NCBI GenBank assembly: GCA_003574685.1
Contig: QOCQ01000001.1
Location: 1 to 64,000, forward strand
Reading direction: 5' to 3'
From: Rhodospirillaceae bacterium SYSU D60007
Lineage (GTDB): Bacteria > Pseudomonadota > Alphaproteobacteria > Reyranellales > Reyranellaceae
DNA: 64,000 nt
Shown here: in pieces, positions 1 through 7,465 of the stretch
How the letters are laid out: every line of letters starts with the position of its first letter
Position numbering within the stretch: position 1 is the stretch's first letter
Notes under the pieces: generated by a model
What the model was told of the DNA's origin: nothing
The model's input: only the letters and a program-made list of their open reading frames with translations
Databases searched by the model: none
Made by a program: the position numbers and the translations under genes

Positions 1-291
1 CGGGGCCGCAGGACGCGGCGTAGGCGCTGCGGCGGGCTGCGGCGCCGGCTGTGCCGGTGCCGGCGCGGCCGGTGCGGGCGCAGGCGCAGCGGCAGCCGGT
101 TTGGGCGCCGCGGCGGCCGGCGGCTTCACCGGCACGATGCGCTTCTTTTTGACGACCTCCACCACATTGGTGCGGCCATGCGAGAACTTCTGGCGCACCT
201 GGCCCGTCTCGACCTTGGGCTTCATGTCGAGGCGGCCGGCGCCCCCCAGCGTCAGCGGCTTGCTCTGCTTGGTCTCGGTGCCTTCGCTCAT
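1..291 (-). CDS. infB: Translation initiation factor IF-2, N-terminal part (runs off the left edge)
   Basis: IF-2 is the GTPase that places initiator tRNA on the 30S ribosome. Only the first 97 codons are inside the window. The N-terminus has the typical alphaproteobacterial IF-2 segment with KVETGQVRQKFSHGR at about residues 26-40, followed by a basic patch VVKKKR and then a long Ala/Pro-rich linker that continues past the edge. The GTPase domains lie outside. The ATG at 289-291 overlaps the TGA of the upstream YlxR gene (ATGA, 4 nt), so translation is probably coupled. Identity rests on the N-terminal motif and on the rimP-nusA-ylxR-infB order. Confidence 0.93.
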   Translation of the reverse strand, partial: MSEGTETKQSKPLTLGGAGRLDMKPKVETGQVRQKFSHGRTNVVEVVKKKRIVPVKPPAAAAPKPAAAAPAPAPAAPAPAQPAPQPAAAPTPRPAAP

Positions 292-947
292 ATCCCGCTG
301 CTCTCCAATCCGCTCACGCCCTGCTGCACATCCGCTGAAAAGACGGCCCACCGGCCGATCGCCGCCGCCACGCGCGCGGCCGGCGCCCCGGCGGCGATGC
401 CGATATAGGTGGCATCCTCGCGCCCGAAAACGCGGCCAATCGCAGCCGCATCGACAAAGTCCACGACGGCCACGCCGCGGCCGGCCAGCCGGGCCCGCCC
501 GTCGCTCTGCCGCGCCTCGGCGGCGCAGACGACCAGTCCGAGCCGGCCGCTGCGCAGACGCTCCTCAACCTTGCCGAAGCCGTTTACCGCAGCCCCGGCC
601 CGGCGCGCCAGTGCCAAGGCTTCCAGCGCCCGCTCTGTCAGCAGCCGCCCGACACGCTGCGGAAGGTCGGCGTCGACCACCACGGCCCGGCGCGCGGCGC
701 GGGCGAATGCCTTGCGCGCGATCGCCTGCCCAAGTGCGGCGCGCGTGCCCGTCACCCACAGCCCGCGACCCGGCAGCTTGTGCGCCAGATCCGGCACTAC
801 ATGCCCGTCCGGCGCCACGACGAAGCGGATCATGTCGTCCGGCGCGCGCACCTGGCCGGTGGCAATGCAGGTACGCAGCGGCCCCTCCGCCCCGCCGTCG
901 CGGGACAGTGCACCTTGCGTCACTGCGCTTGCCGCTGCTGCCTGCAC
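288..947 (-). CDS. ylxR: YlxR-L7Ae fused RNA-binding protein
   Basis: This is a 219-aa protein of the nusA-infB operon. Residues 24-95 form a YlxR (DUF448) domain with RTCIATGQ (25-32) and LPGRGLWV (58-65). Residues about 105-190 resemble an L7Ae/L30e-type RNA-binding fold, beginning with [13 protein letters not shown]. This two-domain form is usual in alphaproteobacteria, whereas Firmicute YlxR is a single domain of about 90 aa. The start is 6 nt after the nusA stop and the end overlaps infB by 4 nt, so it is co-transcribed and coupled. A role in ribosome maturation or transcription regulation is assumed from the family and not shown here. Confidence 0.9.
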   Translation of the reverse strand: MQAAAASAVTQGALSRDGGAEGPLRTCIATGQVRAPDDMIRFVVAPDGHVVPDLAHKLPGRGLWVTGTRAALGQAIARKAFARAARRAVVVDADLPQRVGRLLTERALEALALARRAGAAVNGFGKVEERLRSGRLGLVVCAAEARQSDGRARLAGRGVAVVDFVDAAAIGRVFGREDATYIGIAAGAPAARVAAAIGRWAVFSADVQQGVSGLESSGI

Positions 948-953
948 GTCTTC

Positions 954-2492
954 TCACTCCGCCTGCGCCTGTGTCGGCGCCTGCTCGCCCTCGAACCAGT
1001 GGGCGCGCGCCGCCATGATGATGGCGTTGGCCGTCTCGGCGTCCATCTCGTCCTCGCCCACGATCTCGCGCAGCTCGTCGCCTGCCAGATCGGCGAGGTC
1101 ATCCAGCGTCTTGACGCCCTTCTCGCCCAGCAGCGCCAGCATGCCCGGCGTCAGGCCCTCGATCGCCTTGACCTCGTCGCTGACGCCAAGCTCGACACGG
1201 CGCTTCTCGAACTCCGCGTCGCGCGCCTCGATGTACGACAGCGCCCGGCGCTGCAGCTCGCCCGCGAGATCCTCGTCGAAGCCCTCGATCGAGGTCAGCT
1301 CCTCCAGCCCGACATACGCCACTTCCTCGATGCGGGTGAAGCCTTCGGCCACCAGCAGATGGGCGATCACCTCGTCCACGTCCAGTGCGGCGCGGAACAT
1401 CTCGGCCCGCTCGCGGGTCTCCTTCTGGCGCCGCTCCGACTCCTCGCTCTCGGGGACGATGTCGATGTCCCAGCCGGTGAGGATGGCCGCCAGCCGCACG
1501 TTCTGGCCGCGCCGCCCGATGGCGAGCGACAACTGGTCGTCGGGCACCACCACCTCGATCGTGCCCTTGTCCTCGTCGAGCAGCACCTTGGCCACTTCGG
1601 CCGGCGCCAGCGCGTTGACCACGAAATTGGCCGTATCCGGCGACCACGGGATGATGTCGATCTTCTCGCCCTGCAGCTCCTGCACCACCGCCTGCACGCG
1701 GCTGCCGCGCATGCCGACGCAAGCGCCGATGGGATCGATGCTGGGATCGTGGCTCAGCACCGCGATCTTGGCGCGGCTGCCGGGATCGCGCGCCACCGCC
1801 TTGATCTCGATGATGCCGTCATAAATCTCCGGCACTTCCTGCGTGAACAGCTTGGCCATGAACTGCGGATGCGTGCGCGACAGGAAGATCTGCGGCCCGC
1901 GCGGCTCCTCGCGCACGTCGTAGATATAGGCGCGCACCCGGTCGGACGGGCGCAGCGCCTCGCGCGGAATCGACTCGTCGCGGCGGATGATAGCCTCGGC
2001 GCGTCCCCCGAGATCGACGATGGTGTTGCCGAAATCGACCCGCTTGACCGTGCCCGACACGATCTCGCCGACGCGGTCCTTGAACTCCTCGTACTGGCGC
2101 TTGCGCTCGGATTCGCGCATGCGCTGCGTGATCACCTGCTTGGCGGTCTGCGCCGCGATGCGGCCGAAATCGATCGGCGGCAGCTCGTCGGTCAGATAGT
2201 CGCCGACCTGCGCGTCTGGATTGCGCCGCTGCGCCTCGGGCACGGCGATCTGCGTGTTCTCGTTCTCGACGACATCGACCACCTGCATGAAGCGCAGCAG
2301 CTTGATCTCGCCGCTCTTGCGGTCGATCTCGGCGCGGATGTCGTGCTCCAGCCCGTACTTGGAACGGCCGGCCTTCTGGATGGCGAGCTCCATCGCCTCC
2401 AGCACCTCCTCGCGGTCCAGTCCCTTTTCGCGCGCCACCGCGTCGGCGACCTGGATCATCTCCAGGCGGGGGATGTCGGCTTGCGTGGCCAT
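954..2492 (-). CDS. nusA: Transcription termination/antitermination protein NusA
   Basis: NusA binds RNA polymerase and nascent RNA to control pausing, termination and antitermination. The 512-aa product has the polymerase-binding N-terminal domain (1-135), an S1 domain (about 142-205, [18 protein letters not shown]), a KH1 domain with [11 protein letters not shown] (256-266) and a KH2 domain with [10 protein letters not shown] (326-335). The C-terminus carries acidic helix-hairpin-helix repeats (about 365-500) and an acidic, Gln-rich tail. Length is normal for an alphaproteobacterium. It lies between rimP (44-nt gap) and ylxR (6-nt gap) in the same operon. All domains appear intact. Confidence 0.97.
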   Translation of the reverse strand: MATQADIPRLEMIQVADAVAREKGLDREEVLEAMELAIQKAGRSKYGLEHDIRAEIDRKSGEIKLLRFMQVVDVVENENTQIAVPEAQRRNPDAQVGDYLTDELPPIDFGRIAAQTAKQVITQRMRESERKRQYEEFKDRVGEIVSGTVKRVDFGNTIVDLGGRAEAIIRRDESIPREALRPSDRVRAYIYDVREEPRGPQIFLSRTHPQFMAKLFTQEVPEIYDGIIEIKAVARDPGSRAKIAVLSHDPSIDPIGACVGMRGSRVQAVVQELQGEKIDIIPWSPDTANFVVNALAPAEVAKVLLDEDKGTIEVVVPDDQLSLAIGRRGQNVRLAAILTGWDIDIVPESEESERRQKETRERAEMFRAALDVDEVIAHLLVAEGFTRIEEVAYVGLEELTSIEGFDEDLAGELQRRALSYIEARDAEFEKRRVELGVSDEVKAIEGLTPGMLALLGEKGVKTLDDLADLAGDELREIVGEDEMDAETANAIIMAARAHWFEGEQAPTQAQAE

Positions 2493-2536
2493 CGTCGTCC
2501 TTGCTCCTTGTCAATCCGCGCCGCGCGCGCCGGCCT

Positions 2537-3064
2537 TCAATGGGCCGGGTCGGGCGCACCGTTTGTTCCGGCGGCGGTCTTGTTGCTCTCGGCGATCAGC
2601 GCATCGGTCAGCACCAGCTTGGCGCGCGCCACGCGCGCAAGCGGCAGGCGCACCTCGGCGCCGTCCTCCAGACGCACGCGCACCTCCTCGCCGTCGAGCC
2701 CCAGCAGCACGCCCTTGAAGCGCTTGCGGCCTTCCAGCGGCTCGCCCAGCTCGATGCGCGCCAAATGGCCGGTCCAGCGTTCCCAGTCCTTGCGCCGCAC
2801 CAGCGGGCGGTCGATGCCGGGCGAGCTGACCTCCAGCGTGTAGGCGCCGGGGATAGGGTCCTCGACATCGAGGATGGCCGACACGCTGCGGCTCAGCCGT
2901 TCGCAATCCTCGACCGTCATCGGCGCGCCGTCGAGGCGTTCGGCCATGATCTGCAGCCGGCCGTCGCGGCCGCCGCCGGCCAGCATGACGCGCACGAGCT
3001 CGTAGCCCAGCCCTTCCGCCGCCGGGCCCACGATGCCCTCGATCCGCCGTTCCAGCTCCGTCAC
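2537..3064 (-). CDS. rimP: Ribosome maturation factor RimP
   Basis: RimP assists 30S subunit assembly. The 175-aa product starts at a GTG (3062-3064) and has the family signature LEVSSPGIDRPL at about residues 77-88, followed by a C-terminal SH3-like domain (about 95-160). The reading frame stays open upstream to 3358, but that extension runs through a hairpin and a palindromic repeat and has no family similarity, so the GTG start was chosen. It is the first gene of the rimP-nusA-ylxR-infB operon. The C-terminal tail beyond about 160 is not conserved. Confidence 0.93.
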   Translation of the reverse strand: MTELERRIEGIVGPAAEGLGYELVRVMLAGGGRDGRLQIMAERLDGAPMTVEDCERLSRSVSAILDVEDPIPGAYTLEVSSPGIDRPLVRRKDWERWTGHLARIELGEPLEGRKRFKGVLLGLDGEEVRVRLEDGAEVRLPLARVARAKLVLTDALIAESNKTAAGTNGAPDPAH

Positions 3065-3082
3065 GCCGCCTCGTACGAAACA

Positions 3083-3111
3083 GAAAGAGCGGGCTTTTGG
3101 CCCGCTCTTTC
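3083..3111 (-). promoter_or_regulatory. Terminator-like hairpin in the rimP operon leader
   Basis: A perfect 12-bp stem (GAAAGAGCGGGC, 3083-3094, with its complement at 3100-3111) closes a 5-nt loop, 19 nt upstream of the rimP GTG. On the transcribed strand the 3' arm ends CTCTTTC and is followed by TGTTTCG, a weak U-rich tract. Leader attenuators upstream of rimP-nusA are known in alphaproteobacteria, so this is probably an attenuator of the operon, perhaps sensing NusA. That function is inferred from position and structure. Confidence 0.6.
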
Positions 3112-3194
3112 TTGTTAGGTCCGCTCCGGGACCGCTATGTGAGCCGGCATATAGGAAAATCCCCCGCCAAAGTCCAGCGGATTCCGGGTGAAAA

Positions 3195-3314
3195 GCCAGG
3201 AGCGCGCCACTCCGATGGCGCCCTGGCGGAGCGCCAGCGGAGCCAGATCTTCCGGGGATGGCTGCCCTGCGCTTCCGCGCCGGCCGTGCGCCATCGGAGT
3301 GGCGCGCTCCCGGC
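3195..3314. repeat. 120-bp palindromic element
   Basis: Arms at 3199-3221 and 3288-3310 are perfect inverted repeats of 23 bp (GGAGCGCGCCACTCCGATGG...). Allowing one mismatch they extend to 3195-3221 and 3288-3314. The interior holds a smaller stem CTGGCG/CGCCAG near 3223-3238. It has no coding capacity of its own and fills the gap between the rimP leader and the PIN toxin gene. It looks like a miniature dispersed element. No second copy is in this window. Confidence 0.7.
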
Positions 3315-3326
3315 GGTTCCGGCGGG

Positions 3327-3710
3327 TCACCACAGGCGGCGGATGGCGTAGACGTCAAAGCTCTGTTCGATCGAGACCAGCGGCAGATTTTCGACCATGG
3401 CCTGCGCGATCAGAAGCCGGTCGAAGGGATCGCGGGAGGGGCCGGGCAGCGTGCCAGCGATCTGGGCATGCTGCATCGAGATGGCCAGCGGCTTGAATCC
3501 CTCTTCTGATGCATAGGCGATAACGTCGCGCGCCACCAGCGCGGCATGCGCCAGCTTCCCGATCCGGAATTTGGCCGTGATCTCGAAAACGGAAACGGCG
3601 CTGACGAACACATCAGGATCGTCCAGAATCAATTGCCGTGTTGCTTCCGGCAGAATGGTCTTGCCGCCCGCCCACCAGATGAGCGCGTGCGTATCGAGGA
3701 GCAGGGCCAT
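3327..3710 (-). CDS. PIN-domain toxin (VapC-like)
   Basis: This 127-aa protein is a PIN-fold ribonuclease, the toxin half of a type II toxin-antitoxin pair. Acidic residues expected for metal binding are D6 (LLLDTHALIWW), E43 (SVFEITAK), D94 and D97 (SRDPFDRLLIAQA). Near the C-terminus the usual T-x-D is replaced by SIEQSFD (113-119), so the fourth acidic position is less clear. It lies 17 nt downstream of a Phd-type antitoxin gene on the same strand, the usual antitoxin-first order. RNA target unknown. Confidence 0.88.
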   Translation of the reverse strand: MALLLDTHALIWWAGGKTILPEATRQLILDDPDVFVSAVSVFEITAKFRIGKLAHAALVARDVIAYASEEGFKPLAISMQHAQIAGTLPGPSRDPFDRLLIAQAMVENLPLVSIEQSFDVYAIRRLW

Positions 3711-3727
3711 CGACGTAGCCGGTGCGG

Positions 3728-3976
3728 CTATTTCAGGCCCCAGAGCTCAAGCTCCTCGTCCGTCAGCGGCTCCCAGAAGGCGTCATCCAGATCCACCAGC
3801 CCCTTGTACCTGCCGAACTGTCTCCTGGGCTTGGCCGGCGTCGGCGCCATCGGCACCAGCCTGGCGACAGGCTTGTCGCCGCGGGCGATCACGATCTCCT
3901 CGCCCGCCTCGGCACGGCGCACCAGCTCCGAAAAGCGCGTCTTGGCCGCGTGGATGGTGATCGGATCGCCCATCAT
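3728..3976 (-). CDS. Phd/YefM-type antitoxin (proximal copy)
   Basis: An 82-aa antitoxin with the Phd-type DNA-binding N-terminus: ITIHAAKTRFSELVRRAEAG followed by GEEIVIARGDKPVARLVP. Its C-terminus (LDDAFWEPLTDEELELWGLK) would wrap and inhibit the PIN toxin. Two ATGs in tandem (3976 and 3973) could both serve as start. The first overlaps the stop of the upstream paralogue by 4 nt. With the next toxin gene only 17 nt away, the three genes form one operon. Confidence 0.87.
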   Translation of the reverse strand: MMGDPITIHAAKTRFSELVRRAEAGEEIVIARGDKPVARLVPMAPTPAKPRRQFGRYKGLVDLDDAFWEPLTDEELELWGLK

Positions 3977-4314
3977 GCTTTTCCTTTGAAGGGGCTGAGA
4001 AAATCATCCCGCAGCGGATCCCGGAACGACTCGTCAAAGCTCGCCACGTCCTTCAGTCCCCCGAACTGACGTTTGGGCGTGCGTGCAGGCGCGACCGGCA
4101 CAAGGTCCAGCGGATCCCAGAACGCCTCGTCCAGCCCAATCTTCCCCTTCAGCCGACCCGGCCGGCGCGGCAGTTTCGGCGGGGCTGCAATCGGCACCAG
4201 CCTGACCACAGGCTTATTGCGGCGGGCGACCACGATCTCCTCGCCCGCTTCGGCGCGGCGGATGAGCTCAGGCAGGCGCGCCTTGGCTGCGCGGATGGTG
4301 ATTGGCTTGTCCAT
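3973..4314 (-). CDS. Second Phd-type antitoxin with duplicated C-terminal toxin-binding motif
   Basis: This 113-aa paralogue of the following antitoxin has the same Phd N-terminus (PITIRAAKARLPELIRRAEA, GEEIVVARRNKPVVRLVP). It carries two C-terminal motifs instead of one: GLDEAFWDPL (60-69) and SFDESFRDPL (92-101), each preceded by a basic P-R/K-R-x-x-G stretch. The start ATG at 4312-4314 was chosen because conservation begins there; the frame is open further upstream to 4425. It is the first gene of the antitoxin-antitoxin-toxin operon and follows a paired palindrome that is a probable operator. The extra motif may let it hold two toxin molecules (inference). Confidence 0.82.
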   Translation of the reverse strand: MDKPITIRAAKARLPELIRRAEAGEEIVVARRNKPVVRLVPIAAPPKLPRRPGRLKGKIGLDEAFWDPLDLVPVAPARTPKRQFGGLKDVASFDESFRDPLRDDFLSPFKGKA

Positions 4315-4349
4315 GGCAGGACCAACAGCACCAATATGGGAGACGGAGT

Positions 4350-4374
4350 GGACTAAGTCCAGTGGACTAAGTCC
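4350..4374. promoter_or_regulatory. Paired palindromic operator of the Phd/PIN operon
   Basis: Two identical 11-bp palindromes GGACTAAGTCC lie at 4350-4360 and 4364-4374, with centres 14 bp apart, 36-60 nt upstream of the first antitoxin start. Phd-family antitoxins repress their own operons by binding tandem palindromes, so this is the expected autoregulatory site. Assignment is by position and symmetry. Confidence 0.7.
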
Positions 4375-4429
4375 TGACGGGCCGCGAAGCGGCTTCAGAT
4401 TGCGCGCATACCGCCCTTTGCACACGTGG

Positions 4430-4903
4430 TCAGCGATCGCCAGGACCGGGGCGGGCCGGAACGGAGACAGTCGGAGACAGAACCGGGGCCGGAGACAAGG
4501 CCAAGGCAGGAACGGAGACAGCGGGGGACAGAATCGGTTCCCGAGCGGGAATGGAGACAGTCGGAGACGGAATGCGTGGGCTGGCGGGAACGGAGACAGT
4601 CGGAGACAGAATTGGGGCGGGCGCCGGAATGGAGACAGTCGGAGACACTTTGCGCAGGGCTTCCTGCCCGTCCGCAGACGGCCGGCGCCGCTCTAACAGG
4701 CGGATCAGCAGGCGATCGTTGTAGCTCCTGAACGAGCCGACCTGCCTGCCGCGATAGAACACCAGCTTCTCGACGCCCTCCAGCGCCCGGCGCAGGGCCT
4801 CGTCCTCCATCGCCTTGGTGGCAGCCGTCGTTGCCTCGTACCGCGCGAAGTCGGAATCCCGCTGCCGCCATCTCATGCCGCATCGCCATACTCCCCGTGT
4901 CAA
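4430..4903 (-). CDS. Truncated terminase-small-subunit-like protein with SPTVS repeats
   Basis: A 157-aa product. Residues 10-75 (MRWRQRDSDFARYE ... GVEKLVFYRGRQVGS ... YNDRLLIRLLERRRP) match, from memory, the middle of HTH proteins of the phage terminase small-subunit type. The expected N-terminal helix-turn-helix of about 50-60 residues is absent, so the gene looks 5' truncated. Residues 87-150 are a degenerate Pro/Ser/Val repeat (SPTVSIPAP, SPTVSVPAS, SPTVSIPAR, SPAVSVPAL, SPTVSVPAR) encoded by a minisatellite. It lies between trmB and the toxin-antitoxin operon. Whether it is expressed is unclear. Confidence 0.5.
   Translation of the reverse strand: MTRGVWRCGMRWRQRDSDFARYEATTAATKAMEDEALRRALEGVEKLVFYRGRQVGSFRSYNDRLLIRLLERRRPSADGQEALRKVSPTVSIPAPAPILSPTVSVPASPRIPSPTVSIPAREPILSPAVSVPALALSPAPVLSPTVSVPARPGPGDR
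4458..4648. repeat. Degenerate minisatellite GGAAYGGAGACAGTCGGAGAC
   Basis: The core GGAACGGAGACAGTCGGAGA, with C/T variation and one gapped version, recurs about five times between 4458 and 4648, separated by 15-30 bases of varying sequence. On the minus strand it reads in frame as the SPTVSxPA repeats of the overlapping coding region. The unequal spacers and protein-level periodicity argue for repeat expansion within a gene. Confidence 0.7.
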
Positions 4904-4968
4904 AGCATGCGGACTATGTATCGTAAGTCTTATGAAAAATCAACCCGCCGTGCGCAGGGGCTTGCGGG

Positions 4969-5718
4969 CTACCGCCGGCGGAAGCGCAGGAACGTCGGCC
5001 GCCGGCCGGCCAGCATTTTCTGCTCGTAGCGGGTGGGCGGCCAGTCGGCGGGCCGCTGGCGCCAGTCGGCCGGGCCTTCGGCCAGCCAGTCGAAGGCGGG
5101 GTGCAGGCAGGTCTGCTCCAGCATCCACGGCAGGTGCACGGGATCGTCGGTGGCCAGCCGCAGCTCGGCGCCGGGCAGCATCAGCCCGGCCAGCCGGTCG
5201 AGGTTCGCACGGCAGACGAAGCGTCGCTTCTGGTGGCGCGCCTTGGGCCAGGGATCGGGGAACAGCACGAACACCCGGTCCAGCGACGCCGGCGGCAGGG
5301 CGGCCATCACGAAGCGTGCGTCATTGTCGAACAGCCGCACGTTCTGCACGCCGCCGCGCGTGATCTGCGCCAGGCACTTGGCGATGCCGTTGATATAGGG
5401 CTCGCAGCCGATCAGGCCGACATCGGGGTTGCGCTCGGCCTGCCACACCAGATGCTCGCCCGAGCCGAAGCCCACCTCCAGCCAGTAGCCGCCCGGCATG
5501 GCGCGCCCGAAGAGCGCCGGCAGGTCCAGCGGCGCGGCATGGTCGCGCGGATCGAGGCTGTGCGCGGCGGGCACCAGCAGCTTCGGCAGCAGCGTCTCCA
5601 GCAGGCCCTGCTGGCCCGGCCGCAGCTTCTTGCCCTGACGGCGGCCGTAGAGCGTGCGGAAGCGCGCGGCCTCGGCGGGGGCGGTGGCGGTGTCGGAGGA
5701 TTCGCGGCCGGCAGACAT
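4969..5718 (-). CDS. trmB: tRNA (guanine-N7-)-methyltransferase TrmB
   Basis: TrmB methylates G46 in the variable loop of tRNAs using SAM. The 249-aa product has motif I EVGFGSGEHL (81-90), CEPYINGI (105-112) and the family signature FPDPWPKARHQKRR (153-166). The C-terminus ends in TRYEQKMLAGR, also typical. The ATG at 5716-5718 was chosen; the frame is open to 6012, but that upstream part overlaps the next gene and lacks similarity. In many alphaproteobacteria trmB sits directly upstream of rimP; here about 1.9 kb of accessory genes has been inserted between them. Confidence 0.95.
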   Translation of the reverse strand: MSAGRESSDTATAPAEAARFRTLYGRRQGKKLRPGQQGLLETLLPKLLVPAAHSLDPRDHAAPLDLPALFGRAMPGGYWLEVGFGSGEHLVWQAERNPDVGLIGCEPYINGIAKCLAQITRGGVQNVRLFDNDARFVMAALPPASLDRVFVLFPDPWPKARHQKRRFVCRANLDRLAGLMLPGAELRLATDDPVHLPWMLEQTCLHPAFDWLAEGPADWRQRPADWPPTRYEQKMLAGRRPTFLRFRRR

Positions 5719-5797
5719 GGCGGCGCGCGGCATACGCCGGAGTGCGGACGGGGGCAAGGTCGAAGGCCGAAAGAAGCGTGCCTTGAACCCCGAAGAA

Positions 5798-6826
5798 CTA
5801 GTCCAAGAGAATTCGATGCAGGTGCTCCGGCAATGGCTCAGGTAAACGCCATACAACTTCGATTGGCTTATCGCCTGTCCATGATTCGAATTGGACTTGG
5901 CCACAATAAATGAACGGCGCCGCCTTTCCGTTGGGACGCTTCTTGGATGCTCGAACGAATAGGTGAATGGTGTGATTTGCGCCCGAGATGACGCGGCCAT
6001 GGGCTGCGTCACGCTTCGTGCGATTCTGGCTATGCCACTGAAAGTGGGACGCGTCCAGGAACCGATCCGAATACCGGTACTGAGTTGGCATATCGCCCTT
6101 TTCGAGGGTTGCTAGTAAGAAAACGTCGCTTCCTTGGATCAAAAAACCCTGATTCCATCGAGCAGTACTGAATCGATGGCCAAAGAGAGGCGGGATTTCT
6201 TCGCGCATGTACTCACGCCAAAGGATCGGTCCATCTGTAAATTCTATAGGGGGCTTCTCTCCCGCTGTTGCAGGAAGCGATTCTGGAGGCTCATCATATG
6301 TCTCCAGCCGCGTGAGATATTCGGCCACATCAACAGCGATCGCATCATCAATGTGCGGCAGGAGATGGCGAAGGAGCGCGTCCTCACCCCCTGCAATAAG
6401 CGTACGGGTGTGCGGTGTTCGACTAACGGTGTTTCGAGACTCGACCTGCTGGAGGTAATTGCCCTTAGTCGGTATCACATGCCGCACACCGCCGCGGGGA
6501 TCAGGTGAATCTCCAACACGGCGCGGAATTACGTGAATGTGAAAGTGGGCGACCGTCTGACCGGCTGCCGGTCCGTCGTTGAAGCCTACGTTGAATTGAT
6601 CCACGCCGAACCGCAGTTGAAGCCTTGTTTGCGCTTCGGAGATTGCTTGAGTCAGTGCGTCGATTTCAGTCTTGGCGAGATTGGCCCAGCGCGAGACGTG
6701 CCGCCGTGGAACCAGAAGGAGATGCCCTTCTGTAACCGGGAAGCCATCCCAAATTGCAAGGACGTCTCGATCAGCAAAGAGGACGCGTTCCGCCGAAGCG
6801 GTACAGAATGGACAATCAACCGTCAT
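5798..6826 (-). CDS. HIT domain protein fused to DUF3427 (probable short form of a defence protein)
   Basis: A 342-aa two-part protein. Residues 1-125 are a HIT nucleotide-hydrolase domain with CPFC (5-8) and the H-x-H-x-H triad H94-H96-H98 (AHFHIHVIPR), followed by the tail GGVRHVIPTKGNYL. Residues about 200-342 are a DUF3427 domain (FLLATLEKG, FQWHSQNRT, VISGANHTIHLFVR, FIYCGQVQFESW). Between them, RTLIAGGEDALLRHLLPHID (141-160) resembles the very start of a PLD-like nuclease domain that then stops. From memory, long relatives have HIT, PLD nuclease, SF2 helicase and DUF3427 in that order, so this may be an in-frame collapse of one. The gene has visibly lower GC than its neighbours and lies between trmB and truB, suggesting transfer. 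Activity unknown. Confidence 0.8.
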   Translation of the reverse strand: MTVDCPFCTASAERVLFADRDVLAIWDGFPVTEGHLLLVPRRHVSRWANLAKTEIDALTQAISEAQTRLQLRFGVDQFNVGFNDGPAAGQTVAHFHIHVIPRRVGDSPDPRGGVRHVIPTKGNYLQQVESRNTVSRTPHTRTLIAGGEDALLRHLLPHIDDAIAVDVAEYLTRLETYDEPPESLPATAGEKPPIEFTDGPILWREYMREEIPPLFGHRFSTARWNQGFLIQGSDVFLLATLEKGDMPTQYRYSDRFLDASHFQWHSQNRTKRDAAHGRVISGANHTIHLFVRASKKRPNGKAAPFIYCGQVQFESWTGDKPIEVVWRLPEPLPEHLHRILLD

Positions 6827-7053
6827 TGTAACTGCTGGCGTCGAACAGGACGCCAGTACCCCGAACTCTCCTGAACTTCCGCCACAACATCACTGGGATC
6901 GTTCATTCAAGGACAACTTACACGACCCATCGTCCAGAATCGATCAGAGCACGGTGTGGAAAAGCATGGCACGCTATAGTAGCGAATCAATATTCTGATA
7001 CAATCTCTGTGACGTCGGCACACCAGGCAAGCCGGTGTTCGAAAGGGTGGATC

Positions 7054-7413
7054 ATGATGCGGTTGCTTATCCTTCATGGGCGCGATGATCCCAATCAGGA
7101 CCTCGATTATTGGGGATACTCTGGCCCGACGCTTCGTGAGGTTGTTGCCATTCATGGGACATACGGAAGGCTGAACGTCTTCTTTGGCTCGGAGACGGCT
7201 GCGGTGGAAGCGAGGCGCCAGACCGGGTGGGCGCGGTTCTGCGACCTAACGTTAACCATGCGGTTCCAAGAGGATCTGTTGGTGCTTACAGAGCCTGACG
7301 GATTTACACGCTACTATGGCGATTGGGAGCTACAAGCCGACAGGTTCGGTAGTCCCCCGTGGCCCGATACGGTGCGTCATTCGCAGGAAATCCCTCGCTG
7401 GCACTCGGGATGA
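7054..7413 (+). CDS. Conserved small protein of unknown function
   Basis: A 119-aa product starting MMRLLILHGRDDPNQDLDYW, then a compact domain rich in aromatic residues (TGWARFCDLTLTMRFQEDL, YYGDWELQ). I do not recognise a named family. The start was chosen at the double ATG 7054/7057 after a GAAAGGG ribosome-binding site; the frame is open upstream. The last 25 residues follow the compact domain and look like run-on into intergenic sequence, so the native end may have been nearer 7330. Its base composition is AT-richer than the core genes, like the divergent HIT-DUF3427 gene 227 bp away, with which it may form an accessory pair. Confidence 0.55.
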   Translation: MMRLLILHGRDDPNQDLDYWGYSGPTLREVVAIHGTYGRLNVFFGSETAAVEARRQTGWARFCDLTLTMRFQEDLLVLTEPDGFTRYYGDWELQADRFGSPPWPDTVRHSQEIPRWHSG

Positions 7414-7465
7414 CGAAGGTGCGCCGCCGCCTTCCTCCGCCGCCGCCCGTCCGATACAAGCGCGC

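Noticed and set aside
780-2843. Open frame of 687 codons on the plus strand over nusA and rimP
   Set aside because: It is antisense to nusA, a confidently identified gene. The His/Arg/Leu-rich translation is typical of high-GC shadow frames.
4458-4648. Possible short CRISPR array
   Set aside because: The repeats are degenerate, the spacers share sequence and the whole reads in frame as protein repeats. No cas genes are present.
4430-4903. Evidence for a prophage
   Set aside because: Only a truncated terminase-small-subunit-like gene is present, with no integrase, capsid or portal genes nearby.
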